64,000 nt of DNA, taken from Geodermatophilus dictyosporus. GTDB taxonomy: Bacteria; Actinomycetota; Actinomycetes; Mycobacteriales; Geodermatophilaceae. Positions 25,337-34,266 of the stretch are shown piece after piece (the first letter of the stretch is position 1; the number at the start of each line of letters is the position of its first letter). The notes beneath the pieces were generated by a model, which was given only the letters and a program-made list of their open reading frames with translations, did no database searches and was not told where the DNA came from. The DNA lies in NCBI RefSeq assembly GCF_900115505.1, contig NZ_FOWQ01000001.1, forward strand, positions 186,001 to 250,000, in the 5' to 3' direction. The position numbers were made by a program, and so were the translations under genes.

Positions 25337-26470
25337 GTGCCCGGACGCCGGTCCTCCCGCCCCGCGACGCTGCTCGCCGCGTGCCTCCTCCTCGCGGGCT
25401 GCACCGGGGCGACGGGGACCACCGCGACGACCACTGCGACGGTTCCGGACCGGGTCGACGTCGAGCGCAGCAGCCGGGACAGCGACGCGCTGCTCGAGCG
25501 CGTGCTGGCCGACGACGCCCCCGGCTGCTCGGCGGCCGTGGGCGTCGACGGCGAGGTCGTGTGGGCCGGCGCCCGCGGCCTGGCCGACCTGGCCAGCGGC
25601 CGCCCCCTGACCACGTCGACGACCCTCGACGTCGGCTCGGTGAGCAAGCAGTTCACCGCCACCGCGGTGCTGCTGCTCGAGCAGGACGGCGTCGTCGCGC
25701 TCGGCGACCCCCTGTCGCGGTGGGTGCCGGACCTGCCCGCCTGGGCCGGCACCGTGACGCTCGGGCACCTGGTGCACCAGACCAGCGGCATCCCGGACTA
25801 CCTGGCCGACCTCGAGGCGGCCGGGGTGCTGCTCACCGACCGGAGGACCCAGCAGGACGCGCTGGCCGCCATCGCCGCGCACCCGGAGCTCGCCGCCCCG
25901 CCGGGTGCGCGGTTCGACTACTCCAACAGCAACTACGTGCTGCTGGCCGAGGTGGTCGCCGCGGCCGCCGGCCGGCCGCTGGCGGAGTTCCTGGCCGACC
26001 GGGTGTTCGGGCCGCTGGACCTGGCGATGGTCCTCGACCCGTCCGGCGCCGACCCCGCGAACGCCGACGTCACGTCGGCGCGCAGCTACACGCGGACGGC
26101 GACCAGCGTCCCGTGGCAGCCCGCGGGGTCGCGCTTCGAGCAGGTGGGCGACGGGTCGGTGCAGACGACGCCGTCGGAGCTGGTGCGCTGGGCCGACGTC
26201 TACCGGACCGGGGCGCTGGGCGGCCCGGAGCTGCTGGCCGCCCAGGTGGGCGACCCGGTCCCGGTGGAGGGCAGTACGGGGTACGGCGCGGGGCTCTTCG
26301 TCGAGCGCACCGGGCCGCTGTCCCACGCGGGCTCGTGGGCCGGGTTCCTCAGCGGCTTCGCCGTGTCGGGCGACCGGCGGGTCGCGGTCGCCGTCTCGTG
26401 CAACGGGGACCAGGCGGGCACCGACGACCTCGACCGGGTCTGGCCGGCGCTGCGCGGCGAGTGGCTGTGA
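25337..26470 (+). CDS. Serine hydrolase lipoprotein, class C beta-lactamase fold
   Basis: Secreted penicillin-binding-protein-like hydrolase of 377 aa. A type II signal peptide with lipobox LLLAGC anchors it outside. The active-site SxxK is in VGSVSKQFT, and the second motif is YSNSNY. The third motif is in the region LSHAGSWAGF (HAG where KTG is usual), as in esterase EstB or peptidase relatives. The role may be cell-wall peptide trimming or ester hydrolysis; true beta-lactamase activity is not implied. GTG 25337 has GGGAGG at about 8 bases. Confidence 0.87.
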   Translation: MPGRRSSRPATLLAACLLLAGCTGATGTTATTTATVPDRVDVERSSRDSDALLERVLADDAPGCSAAVGVDGEVVWAGARGLADLASGRPLTTSTTLDVGSVSKQFTATAVLLLEQDGVVALGDPLSRWVPDLPAWAGTVTLGHLVHQTSGIPDYLADLEAAGVLLTDRRTQQDALAAIAAHPELAAPPGARFDYSNSNYVLLAEVVAAAAGRPLAEFLADRVFGPLDLAMVLDPSGADPANADVTSARSYTRTATSVPWQPAGSRFEQVGDGSVQTTPSELVRWADVYRTGALGGPELLAAQVGDPVPVEGSTGYGAGLFVERTGPLSHAGSWAGFLSGFAVSGDRRVAVAVSCNGDQAGTDDLDRVWPALRGEWL

Positions 26471-26473
26471 GGG

Positions 26474-26587
26474 TCAGCCCCGCTGGGGCCGGCGGTCGGT
26501 GCGCGGCCGGTAGGGCAGGCCGGGGTTGAACACCTCGAGGGTGTACTGGTCGAAGCGGCGCAGCAGGGCGCGGGCGGTGGTGAGCAC
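26474..26587 (-). CDS. 37-aa small protein
   Basis: Short gene starting at GTG 26587 behind a strong purine site GAGGAGGAGG, ending at TGA 26474. The product begins LTTARALLRRFDQYTLEVF and continues NPGLPYRPRTDRRP, an amphipathic helix and then a basic, proline-containing tail. It follows the STAS gene on the same strand by 99 bases and is convergent with the hydrolase. I do not recognise it. The ribosome site and non-random composition make it a likely real microprotein. Confidence 0.55.
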   Translation of the reverse strand: MLTTARALLRRFDQYTLEVFNPGLPYRPRTDRRPQRG

Positions 26588-26686
26588 GGGGCTCCTCCTC
26601 CTCGATCGGGGTGTGCGGACCCCTCCGAGGCTCCGTGCGGGTCGTTGCGCCGCGGCGATGGGGACGTGAACGGGGGGTGAACCGGC

Positions 26687-26989
26687 TCAGATCACACCGG
26701 CGAGGGCCCGCTCGACCGGCGCCGAGCGGCGCAGCAGCACCGGCCGTCCGGCGCGGTACCCGGCGACCAGGTGCTCGACCAGCAGCTCGACCACCGGCGG
26801 CGACAGCGAGGTGACCGAGCGGGCGTCGATGACCGCGACGTGGGCCGGCTCCCGGCCGTAGCGGCGGTGGAAGGAGGCGACGGCGGCGCCGTCGACCGCG
26901 CCGGCCAGGCACAGGACGCCGCCGCCGGAGGTGTTGAGCAGGCGGACGACGCCCCACGCCGCCCGCAGCCCGTCGGTCGGGGAGGTCAC
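26687..26989 (-). CDS. STAS-domain protein (anti-sigma antagonist-like)
   Basis: Protein of 100 aa with the STAS pattern: VLCLAGAVDGAAVASF (strand and helix), then AVIDARSVTSLSPPVVELL, where the family usually has a phosphorylatable Ser/Thr after the Asp (here S/T in SVTSLS). The end is RAGRPVLLRRSA. Such proteins tune sigma factors through partner switching with a kinase; no partner kinase gene is adjacent. The GTG 26989 start has only a weak ribosome site. Confidence 0.65.
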   Translation of the reverse strand: MTSPTDGLRAAWGVVRLLNTSGGGVLCLAGAVDGAAVASFHRRYGREPAHVAVIDARSVTSLSPPVVELLVEHLVAGYRAGRPVLLRRSAPVERALAGVI

Positions 26990-27163
26990 CGGTCCAGTCT
27001 GGCCTCGTCGCGACCCCACGGCCGGGTGGGCAGCTGGCCGCCCACCCGTTCGAGCTCGGACGGGGACAGCTGCGCCCGGTGGACCACCGCGATGCTGCCG
27101 ATGCCACGGGTGCCCGCGCTCGCGCCCGCCCCGCCGGCACCCCGGCGGCAGGAGGATGCCGGC

Positions 27164-27574
27164 ATGGACACGGAGGCCGCGTTCGTACCGGAGGCCCTGG
27201 TGGGGCCGGGTGCCGGACCGGAGCTGGACGAGTTCGTCATGGCCCGCATCGCGGAGGACAAGCGGGTCGCCGCCCGGGCCGCCGAGACCCCCGCGGACGG
27301 CGACCTCCCCGGGCCGCTGCCACCGGAGGTGGCCGAGCACGCCGCCCGCTTCGGGCCGGGGCGGGTCCTGGCCGACTGCGCGGCGATGAGCCGTCTGGTG
27401 CAGGCCTGCCGCGACGTCCGCCCGGACACCCGCTTCCTCGGCAGCCGGCCCAGCGGCCTGCCCGACTTCCCGCCCACCCCCACCGACCACCACCAGCTGG
27501 CCGCGCTGGCGCTCGCCCTCCTGGCACTGCCGCACGCGCGTCATCCGGACTACCGGGAGGAGTGGCGTCCCTGA
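27164..27574 (+). CDS. DUF6221-like protein
   Basis: Cytoplasmic protein of 136 aa. It resembles the actinobacterial/phage DUF6221 pattern: an acidic N-terminus with DEFVMARIAEDKRVAARAA, a middle RVLADCAAMSRLVQAC, and the C-terminal HARHPDYREEW motif. Function is unknown. ATG 27164 has AGGAGG at 8 bases. The resemblance is from memory of the motif order, so I hold it loosely. Confidence 0.7.
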   Translation: MDTEAAFVPEALVGPGAGPELDEFVMARIAEDKRVAARAAETPADGDLPGPLPPEVAEHAARFGPGRVLADCAAMSRLVQACRDVRPDTRFLGSRPSGLPDFPPTPTDHHQLAALALALLALPHARHPDYREEWRP

Positions 27575-27608
27575 GCAGCCCGCCCGGCCCGGGTCGGCCG
27601 GTGCCCGG

Positions 27609-27656
27609 GTCGCCACGTCGCCACGTCGCCACGTCGCCACGTCGCCACATCGCCAC
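27609..27656 (+). repeat. Six 8-bp tandem repeats
   Basis: Five exact copies of GTCGCCAC and a sixth with one change (ATCGCCAC), between two convergent genes. The last copy forms one arm of the hairpin that follows. Confidence 0.9.
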
Positions 27657-27693
27657 GTCGATGGGTCGGCAGGTCGATGGGTCGACGTGGCGA
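27650..27693. terminator. Hairpin built on the tandem repeat
   Basis: TCGCCACGTCGA (27650-27661) pairs perfectly with TCGACGTGGCGA (27682-27693) over a 20-base loop containing GTCGATGGG-type repeats. It lies 14 bases past the stop of the convergent HNH gene and 76 past the DUF6221-like gene, so it probably ends both transcripts. Confidence 0.6.
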
Positions 27694-27706
27694 CACGGAG
27701 GGTGTT

Positions 27707-29197
27707 CTAGAAGGGCGGCAGTTGGTCGTCGGGACCGAGCGCCGGCGGCGGCGGTGGGGGCACGGTGCCCGGTGGTGGTCGCATGCCGAGCGGTCTCGTG
27801 GTGCGGGTGATCCCGGACGGGGTGGTCACGATGAGCACCCCGTCGGGGCTCATGGTGAACCGCCAGCCGGGGGCGAGGGTCTTGAGGCGGTGGTGGCTGC
27901 GGCACAGGCAGCACAGGTTGGCGCAGTCGGTCGCGCCGCCGCAGGCGTGCGGGACGACGTGGTCGGCGTCGGCCCACCCCGCCCGTTGACCACAGCCGGG
28001 GAAGCGGCAGGTGCGATCACGGGTGTGCACGAACGTCTGCTGCGCGGCGGAGGGTGCGTAGCCATCGACCGTGGCGGGCCGGTCGAGGACTCCGCAGTCA
28101 CAGTCGATGTCGGGGTGGGTGGGGCAGCCGCGGCGGGCCAGGCGGCGCAACTGCTCCAGCGAGGTGGTCGCCTGCAGGGCGCCGTCGTCGTCGGCCATCG
28201 CCAGGGTCACCGAGCCGCCGGCGGGGGTGCGCACACCCAGCCCGTCGAGCCGGGCGAGCAGGTCGCGTAGCTGGCCAGTGGTGATCGGCAGCCCGTTCAC
28301 CTCACCCGCCTCGCCGCTACCCCCGGCCAGGGCGCTGAGGGTGGCGGACAGCTGCAGGTGGGCGGTGACCGGTGGGCGGGTGTCGTCCCACGGGCACTGG
28401 ACGAGGTCGGCGAGCACCGCGGCGCGCAGCTGCCCGACCGGGCGCTCGTCGCCGTCCTTCTTCATCAGCACCGCGAGCTGGTCGACCAGGTCGAAGCACG
28501 CCGCGGCCACCGGGGCGGGCAGGTCCGCGGCCAGGGTGCTCATGCCTTCCCGCGGGGAGGGGTGGACGCGCACGTCGGCCTGCCGCTCGGCCTCCCTGCG
28601 CCGCGCGTCGACCGCGTCCGCATCGACAGCGAGCAACGCCGCGACGGCCCGCTTCCTGAGCGTGTGGGTGGTGCAGCTCGAGGCCTCACCGATCAGCTGG
28701 GACTCCACCTGCCGGGCCACCGCCGGGATGGTGTGCTGCAGCACGTCGACGAGGACCTTCGCCCGCGCCTCGTCCAGCACACCCTCGGCCAGCGCCGCCC
28801 AGGTGCCGGGCAGCGACTCCCGATAGACCCACGCCCGCTGCGCGAGCAGCGAGGCCGACCGCCGGCCGCAGTTGAGCACCACCGCCAGCTCGGTGGTGAA
28901 GAAGTCCGAGACACCGGGCAGCTCGGGATCCGGTGCCCACGACCCCCGCTGCGAACCCGGGGTGCCGGGCGGGGGGTCGAGGTCGTCGGGGGTGTCGTCG
29001 GCCAGGCCCAGCACCAGTTCGGCCTCGTAGGCGGCGAGCCGGGCCTTGAGCGCGGCGACGTGCTCGAGCTCGGCGGCCTTCTGCTCACGGGTGAGCGCAG
29101 CGACCGGCAGCCGCCGCAGCTCGGGTGGCTCGGCGACGAGCAGGCCGAGGAGACCACCGGCGATCACCGGCGGCTGGTCCTCCCGGAGCTGCTCCAC
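27707..29197 (-). CDS. DUF222 / HNH endonuclease-domain protein (13E12 repeat family)
   Basis: Protein of 496 aa. A long helical DUF222 region (about 20-330) precedes a C-terminal HNH nuclease: zinc cysteines in CRFPGCG, the DHVVPHACGG motif, ANLCCLCRSHHRLK. The C-terminus is Pro-rich. These genes occur in many near-identical copies in actinobacterial genomes, like the 13E12 family of Mycobacterium, and are suspected mobile or selfish elements; their activity is unproven. No terminal repeats are visible here. All HNH residues appear intact. Confidence 0.9.
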   Translation of the reverse strand: MEQLREDQPPVIAGGLLGLLVAEPPELRRLPVAALTREQKAAELEHVAALKARLAAYEAELVLGLADDTPDDLDPPPGTPGSQRGSWAPDPELPGVSDFFTTELAVVLNCGRRSASLLAQRAWVYRESLPGTWAALAEGVLDEARAKVLVDVLQHTIPAVARQVESQLIGEASSCTTHTLRKRAVAALLAVDADAVDARRREAERQADVRVHPSPREGMSTLAADLPAPVAAACFDLVDQLAVLMKKDGDERPVGQLRAAVLADLVQCPWDDTRPPVTAHLQLSATLSALAGGSGEAGEVNGLPITTGQLRDLLARLDGLGVRTPAGGSVTLAMADDDGALQATTSLEQLRRLARRGCPTHPDIDCDCGVLDRPATVDGYAPSAAQQTFVHTRDRTCRFPGCGQRAGWADADHVVPHACGGATDCANLCCLCRSHHRLKTLAPGWRFTMSPDGVLIVTTPSGITRTTRPLGMRPPPGTVPPPPPPALGPDDQLPPF

Positions 29198-29754
29198 GGG
29201 ACGAACCTACGACCGGGGTACGACACTTCCCGCAGGCCAGAGCGCTGAAGACGACACTCGGGCAGAGGATCTCGAAGCCCTGACCCGCGATGGCGCGGCT
29301 GGAACGAGCGGCTAGGCATCGCCCGTAGTCGCGGCAGACCCGGGACCACCCGGCCGCAGAGGAGACCGAGGACCAGTGTCACCCGGGGTAGGTGGACACG
29401 GGTTGACGCATGGTTCCTCGTGCCCTGCCCCGCACTGGCGCGACCGGTCGCGGGGACTGCGGCGGTGAGCCGGGGAGGCCGGCGTGGAGCCGACCCGGTG
29501 ACAGGGGACAGGGGTAGACGTCTGGGACATCTGTTGCGGCGCTGGGGAGGGGACCGCATGCTTCGCGGTGGGCGGGGCCCTGGGGAGTCCCCCCGGGTGC
29601 GCCCCGCCCGCCAGACTCGTCACGCAGGTGTGTTTCAGCTCACTCCCAGCGGGCACGCAGGATCGCGAACCGGTCCCGGCGTGGCCGTCGAACCCCCGCG
29701 CCGGGACCGTGTCGTCCCCTCAGGGGGCCGGTGACCGGGACGCGGCGAACCCGG
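29198..29754. other. 557-bp region without a convincing gene
   Basis: No ORF here has protein-like composition or a ribosome site; frames are Arg/Pro/Ser-rich. Local GC is lower than in the flanks at several points, for example GACGTCTGGGACATCTG (29518) and GTTGACGCATGGTTCC (29402). It may be decayed mobile DNA next to the HNH gene. I could not identify a terminal repeat, tRNA or origin. Confidence 0.4.
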
Positions 29755-30951
29755 TCAGTCCTCGCCGGCCAGCGCGGCACGCACGCCGGCGGCCACGCTG
29801 CCCCGCACCGGCAGCCGGGGCAGCAGCAGGGCCTGGGCCACGTGGTAGGCGTCGGGCTTGCCGGGCCACGTCGTCGTCCCGACCTGGCCGGTCGGCGTGA
29901 GCTCGTGGTGCCAGTTGCCGACGGCGTCGTCCCGGAACAGCGCGGCGTGCTCGTCCCACCGGCGGAGGTCGGCGGCGTACCGGTCGTCGCCGGTCACCCG
30001 GCCGAGGACGGCGGCCGCGCCGATCGCCTCGGCCAGCACCCAGTGCATGCGGGCGGCGACCACCGGCCGGTCGGACCAGTCCAGGGTGTAGACGAACCCG
30101 TCGTGGCCGTCGGCGTGCCAGCCCCGGGAGACGGCCGCGTCGTAGAGGGACGCCGCGTCGTCGAGCAGCCAGCCCGGGGCGCCGTCGCCGAGCGCCGCGC
30201 GGGCGTGCAGCGCCAGCCGGGACCACTCGAGCTGGTGGCCCACCGTGACGCCGTAGGGCCGGAACGGGTCGGAGGGCCGGTCGGCGTTGAACTCGAGATC
30301 GGGGCGCCAGCCGGCGTCGTAGTGCTCGGGCAGCCGCCAGTCGCGCGACCGGGCCTCGCCGTGCACCACCCGCTCGAGCACCCGCAGCGCGCGGGCCCGC
30401 AGCTCCCCGGCGCGCGGACCGGCCGCGTCGGCGGCGGCCAGCAGCGCCTCGACGCCGTGCATGTTGGCGTTGACGCCGCGGTAGCCGGAGCACGTCGTCC
30501 AGGCGGCGTCCCACTCCTCGACGGCCATGCCGGCGTCGTCGTCCCAGAACCGCCGGTCCCACACGTCGAGCGCGTCGGCGAGCAGCGCGTCCCCGCCGGG
30601 CACCCCGGCGGCGGCCGCGCTCGCCCCGGCCAGCACGACGAAGGCGTGCACGTACGCGGCCTTGGTGTCGTCGGCGTCGGGGGAGGCCGGCCAGCCGCCG
30701 TGGACGGCGTCCCGGAACGGCCCGGTGAGCGCGGCCACGCCGTGCCCGGCCAGCTCGCCCGCCCCCGGTCGGCCCAGCAGCGAGGCCAGCGCGAACACGT
30801 GCGTCATCCGCGCGGTCACGTAGGTCTCGCGCGGGTGCGCGGGGTCGAGCGAGCCGTCGGCGGTGAGGGAGCCGAAGCCCCCGTCGTCCCGGCGGGCGCG
30901 CGCGGCGAAGGTCAGCAGCCGGTCGAGCTCACCGGTCAGCAGCGAGGGCAC
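29755..30951 (-). CDS. N-acylglucosamine 2-epimerase (AGE) family protein
   Basis: Predicted sugar isomerase/epimerase of 398 aa with an alpha/alpha-barrel. Helices repeat with conserved pairs: YVTARMTHVFALASLLG, NANMHGVEALLAAAD, the catalytic-type GHQLEWSRLAL, and ARMHWVLAEAIGAA. Members include mannose isomerase, cellobiose 2-epimerase and YihS-type sulfoquinovose isomerase; specificity is unclear. The start GTG 30951 is 20 bases after the SDR stop with a poorly spaced GGAG. It is last in the BVMO cluster, where a sugar enzyme is unexpected. Confidence 0.82.
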   Translation of the reverse strand: MPSLLTGELDRLLTFAARARRDDGGFGSLTADGSLDPAHPRETYVTARMTHVFALASLLGRPGAGELAGHGVAALTGPFRDAVHGGWPASPDADDTKAAYVHAFVVLAGASAAAAGVPGGDALLADALDVWDRRFWDDDAGMAVEEWDAAWTTCSGYRGVNANMHGVEALLAAADAAGPRAGELRARALRVLERVVHGEARSRDWRLPEHYDAGWRPDLEFNADRPSDPFRPYGVTVGHQLEWSRLALHARAALGDGAPGWLLDDAASLYDAAVSRGWHADGHDGFVYTLDWSDRPVVAARMHWVLAEAIGAAAVLGRVTGDDRYAADLRRWDEHAALFRDDAVGNWHHELTPTGQVGTTTWPGKPDAYHVAQALLLPRLPVRGSVAAGVRAALAGED

Positions 30952-30971
30952 GCCGGGGACGCTAGCGCTCC

Positions 30972-31823
30972 TCAGCGCCCGCCGGCGGCGCGCTGCTCCA
31001 GGCGCACGAGCCACTGCGGGTAGCGGCGGGGGAACAACCGCACCAGCAGGTCGACGACCTTGGCGTCGTTGCCCACCAGGATGCGCGGCCGGCCGGCCTC
31101 GACGCCGTCGACGACGATCCGGGCGGCCTGCTCGGCGGGCATGCGCAGCAGCTTCTCGTTGTACGTCCGCAGCCGGGCGCGCTGCTCGTCGGTGACCTCG
31201 ATGCCCAGCTCCTCGGCCTCCCGGAGCGTGTTGTTCGCGATGTTCGTCCTCACCCCGCCCGGGTGCACCACGCTGACCTGCACCGGGTGCCCGGCGGCGA
31301 GCATCTCGGCGCGCAGCGTCTCGGTGAACCCGCGGACGCCGAACTTGCTGGTGCAGTAGGCCGACAGCGACGGCTGCGCCATGTACCCGTTGAGGCTGGA
31401 CACGTTGACGACGTGGCCGTCGCCGGAGGCGACCAGGTGCGGCAGGAACGCCTTGCTGCCGTGCAGGACGCCGAACAGGTTCACCCGCAGCACGCGGTCG
31501 TAGACCTCCCACTCGCTCTCGAGCACCGTGCGGCCGCCGCCGGCGATGCCGGCGTTGTTGTAGACCTGGTGGACGACGCCGAAGTGGCCGGCCACCGCCT
31601 CGGCGTAGGCGAGGACCGCCGCCCGGTCGCCCACGTCGACCCGCGCGGTGTGCACCTGCGCGCCCAGTGCCTTGGCCCGGTCGGCGGTCTCGGCCAGCCC
31701 GAGCTCGTCGACGTCGGACAGCGCCAGCCGCGCGCCCCGCCGGGTCAGCTCGAAGGCCAGCGCCCGGCCGATGCCGGACCCGGCGCCGGTGACGACGGCG
31801 ACCTTGCCGTGGACGCTGCTCAT
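30972..31823 (-). CDS. SDR-family oxidoreductase
   Basis: NAD(P)-dependent short-chain dehydrogenase of 283 aa. It has cofactor motif VTGAGSGIGRA, NNAGIAG, and the catalytic SSLNGYMAQPSLSAYCTSK with Ser, Tyr and Lys. VHPGGVRTNI follows. A C-terminal extension ending in LVRLFPRRYPQW suggests membrane association, as in retinol-dehydrogenase-like relatives. ATGA overlap with the hydrolase places it third in the cluster, likely oxidising the alcohol released by ester cleavage or interconverting alcohol and ketone. Confidence 0.9.
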   Translation of the reverse strand: MSSVHGKVAVVTGAGSGIGRALAFELTRRGARLALSDVDELGLAETADRAKALGAQVHTARVDVGDRAAVLAYAEAVAGHFGVVHQVYNNAGIAGGGRTVLESEWEVYDRVLRVNLFGVLHGSKAFLPHLVASGDGHVVNVSSLNGYMAQPSLSAYCTSKFGVRGFTETLRAEMLAAGHPVQVSVVHPGGVRTNIANNTLREAEELGIEVTDEQRARLRTYNEKLLRMPAEQAARIVVDGVEAGRPRILVGNDAKVVDLLVRLFPRRYPQWLVRLEQRAAGGR

Positions 31824-32767
31824 CGCGGTGCTCCTGTCGTGGTGGGGGACTGGCGGGCGTGCTCGGTGGTCAGCTCGACGAGCCGGTCGACGACGCCGGG
31901 GGCGAGGTGGTGCCCCATCCCGGCGATCTCGACGTGCCGGGCGCCGGGGACGGCGGCCGCGGTGGCCCGGCCGCCGGTCGGGTGCACCATCAGGTCGCGG
32001 TCGCCGTGCACGACCAGCGTCGGCGCGGTGACCCGCCGCAGGTCCGCGGTGCGGTCGCCGGAGGCCTGGATGGCGCTGATCTGGCGGGGGACGCCGGCGC
32101 GGGCGCGGGGGCCGCCGCCGCGCTCCCACAGGCCGACGGCCCAGGCGCGCTCGAGCTCGTCGTCGGGCGGGAACGTCGCCGAGCCGATGTGGCCGAGCAT
32201 CGCCCGGTGCCGCTGCACGTGCTCCTCGACGGTGCGCGGCGCGCCGGCGGCCAGCCGCAGGAGCGTCGAGCGGGCCGGCTGGCCCACCCGCCGCGAGCCG
32301 GTGGTGCTGAAGATCGACGTCAGCGTGGCCACCCGCGCCGGGTGCCGGGCGGCGACGACCTGGGCGATCATCCCGCCCATCGACATGCCGACCAGGTGCG
32401 CGCGGTCGATGCCCAGGGCGTCGAGCAGGCCGACGGTGTCGGCGGCCATGTCGAGGAGGTCGTAGGCGTCCGGCCGCGGGCGGGCCAGCAGCTGGCGCAG
32501 CCGGCCGGGCGGCGGGGTGGCCACCCGGCTCGACCGGCCGACGTCGCGGTTGTCGAACCGGACCACGCGGAAGCCGCGCCCGGCGTAGCCGTCGACCATC
32601 CGCTGCGGCCACGACGTCAGGTCGATGCCGAGACCGGCGACGAGCAGCAGCGGCTCGCCGTCGTCCGGGCCGTCGACGCGGTGGCAGAGCGTCGGGCCGG
32701 CGGGGAGGTCGACGAAGCGGTCCCCGGGGTGCTCGACGGCGTCGGGTGCCTCGAGGGACGTCGTCAC
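31820..32767 (-). CDS. Alpha/beta hydrolase
   Basis: Predicted esterase or lactonase of 315 aa. The oxyanion region is LLLVAGLGIDLTSWP, the nucleophile elbow GMSMGGM, the acid loop VVHGDRDLMVHPTGG and the catalytic His in IAGMGHHLAPG. Overlaps of 4 bases exist at both ends (GTGA with the monooxygenase and ATGA with the SDR). The position after a Baeyer-Villiger enzyme suggests it cleaves the ester or lactone product. GTG 32767 is fixed by the overlap. Confidence 0.88.
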   Translation of the reverse strand: MTTSLEAPDAVEHPGDRFVDLPAGPTLCHRVDGPDDGEPLLLVAGLGIDLTSWPQRMVDGYAGRGFRVVRFDNRDVGRSSRVATPPPGRLRQLLARPRPDAYDLLDMAADTVGLLDALGIDRAHLVGMSMGGMIAQVVAARHPARVATLTSIFSTTGSRRVGQPARSTLLRLAAGAPRTVEEHVQRHRAMLGHIGSATFPPDDELERAWAVGLWERGGGPRARAGVPRQISAIQASGDRTADLRRVTAPTLVVHGDRDLMVHPTGGRATAAAVPGARHVEIAGMGHHLAPGVVDRLVELTTEHARQSPTTTGAPR

Positions 32768-34266
32768 GCCGCCACCGCCGCGCGGGCGCGGGCGGAGGAG
32801 AACGAGAGCTCGGGGTCGACCACGCTGTCGGCGCGGAGCAGCCTCACGTCGTCGGCGTAGTCCATGGGAGTCAGCCACGGCACGCGGTTCCCCTGGCGGG
32901 GCAGCACGTCCACGGCGCGCTGGACGTAACCGGCGGCGAAGTCGAGGAACGGCCGGGTCGGCATGTCCGGGTCGCTCGGCTCGGGCGTGCAGGTGTCGTA
33001 CCCGTGCTCGTCCATGTGCCGCAGCAGCCGGGTGAAGTGCTCGCAGAGCAGGCCGATCTTCAGCGTCCAGGAGCTGTTGGTGTAGCCGATCGCGAAGGCC
33101 AGGTTCGGCACACCGGAGAGCATCACGCCCTTGTAGGCGACGGTCTCCCGCAGGTCCACCTCGCGGCCGTCGACGACCGGCCGCAGCCCGCCGAAGGCCT
33201 GCACGTTGAGGCCGGTGGCGGTGACGACCACGTCGGCCGGCAGCTCGCGGCCGGACTCCAGCAGCACGCCGTCCTCGGTGAAGGTGACGATCCGGTCGGT
33301 GACGACGTCGGCCCTCCCCTCGCGGATGGCGCGGAACAGGTCGCCGTCGGGGACGGCGCACAGCCGCTGGTCCCACGGGTCGTAGGGCGGGTTGAAGTGC
33401 TCGTCGACGGCGAAGCCCTCGGGCAGCAGCCTGGTGTTGATCCTGCGGATGAGCTTCCGCGCGGCCTGCGGGTGCTTCCGGCAGAACCGGTAGATCGCCC
33501 GCTGCTGGGCGATGTTCTTGCGGCGGGTCAGCGCGTAGCCACGCTCGTCGCCGAACCACCGCCGCAGCAGCGCGGCGACCTTGTCCTCGCGCGGGACGGG
33601 CAGCACGTAGGACGGCGTGCGCTGCAGCATCGTCACCCGCTCGGCGGTGGCGGCCATGGCGGGGACCAGGGTGACGGCGGTGGCGCCGCTGCCGATGACG
33701 ACGACCCGCTGCCCGGAGAAGTCGAGGTCGGCGGGCCAGTGCTGGGGGTGGACGACGGTCCCGCGGAAGCGCTCGCGGCCCTCGAAGTGCGGGGTGAAGC
33801 CCTCGTCGTAGCGGTAGTAGCCGCCGGCGACGAACACCCAGCCGGCGGTCAGCGTGCTGCGCTCGCCGGTGTCGGTGTGCTCGACGTCGACCGTCCAGCG
33901 CGCCTCGGCCGAGGACCAGGAGACGCCGACGACCTTGCGGTGGAAGCGGATGTGCGCGTCGAGGCCGTTCTCGGTGACCGTCTCGCGCAGGTAGTCGAGG
34001 ATCCGCGGGGCGTCGGCGATCGACTGCCGGTCGCGCCAGGGCTTGAACTCGTAGCCGAAGGTGTGCAGGTCGGAGTCCGACCGGATGCCCGGGTAGGTGA
34101 ACAGGTCCCACGTGCCGCCCGAGGTGCCGCGCGCCTCGAGGACGGCGAAGGACCTCTGCGGCAGCTCGGTGGTCAGGTAGCGCGCGGCGCCGATGCCGGA
34201 GATGCCGGCCCCGACGACGACGACGTCGAGGTGCTCGGGGGCGGCCGGCGACGGGACGGAGGACAT
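32764..34266 (-). CDS. Flavin-containing monooxygenase, probable Baeyer-Villiger type
   Basis: NADPH- and FAD-dependent monooxygenase of 500 aa that would insert oxygen next to a ketone. The first Rossmann motif VVVGAGISGIG is at about residues 16-26. The type I BVMO fingerprint FxGxxxHxxxWP is present as FRGTVVHPQHWP. The second Rossmann motif is VVIGSGATAV. Relatives include EthA and MymA-type enzymes of mycobacteria. First gene of the four-gene cluster; ATG 34266 has GGAG nearby. Activity on ketones is inference. Confidence 0.9.
   Translation of the reverse strand: MSSVPSPAAPEHLDVVVVGAGISGIGAARYLTTELPQRSFAVLEARGTSGGTWDLFTYPGIRSDSDLHTFGYEFKPWRDRQSIADAPRILDYLRETVTENGLDAHIRFHRKVVGVSWSSAEARWTVDVEHTDTGERSTLTAGWVFVAGGYYRYDEGFTPHFEGRERFRGTVVHPQHWPADLDFSGQRVVVIGSGATAVTLVPAMAATAERVTMLQRTPSYVLPVPREDKVAALLRRWFGDERGYALTRRKNIAQQRAIYRFCRKHPQAARKLIRRINTRLLPEGFAVDEHFNPPYDPWDQRLCAVPDGDLFRAIREGRADVVTDRIVTFTEDGVLLESGRELPADVVVTATGLNVQAFGGLRPVVDGREVDLRETVAYKGVMLSGVPNLAFAIGYTNSSWTLKIGLLCEHFTRLLRHMDEHGYDTCTPEPSDPDMPTRPFLDFAAGYVQRAVDVLPRQGNRVPWLTPMDYADDVRLLRADSVVDPELSFSSARARAAVAA

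Noticed and set aside
25337..26470. Calling the serine hydrolase a beta-lactamase resistance gene
   Set aside because: The fold is shared by esterases and peptidases; HAG replaces the KTG motif, so drug resistance is not supported.
20667..29197. Possible genomic island or prophage around the duplicated flavohemoglobins and HNH gene
   Set aside because: No integrase, att repeats, tRNA or phage structural genes are visible.
29640..29720. A TCGAAC-containing stretch suggestive of a tRNA T-loop
   Set aside because: No acceptor or anticodon stem can be drawn around it on either strand.
29164..29734. Several 60-130 codon ORFs in the gap after the HNH gene
   Set aside because: All are Arg/Pro/Ser-rich, lack ribosome sites and show no domain pattern.
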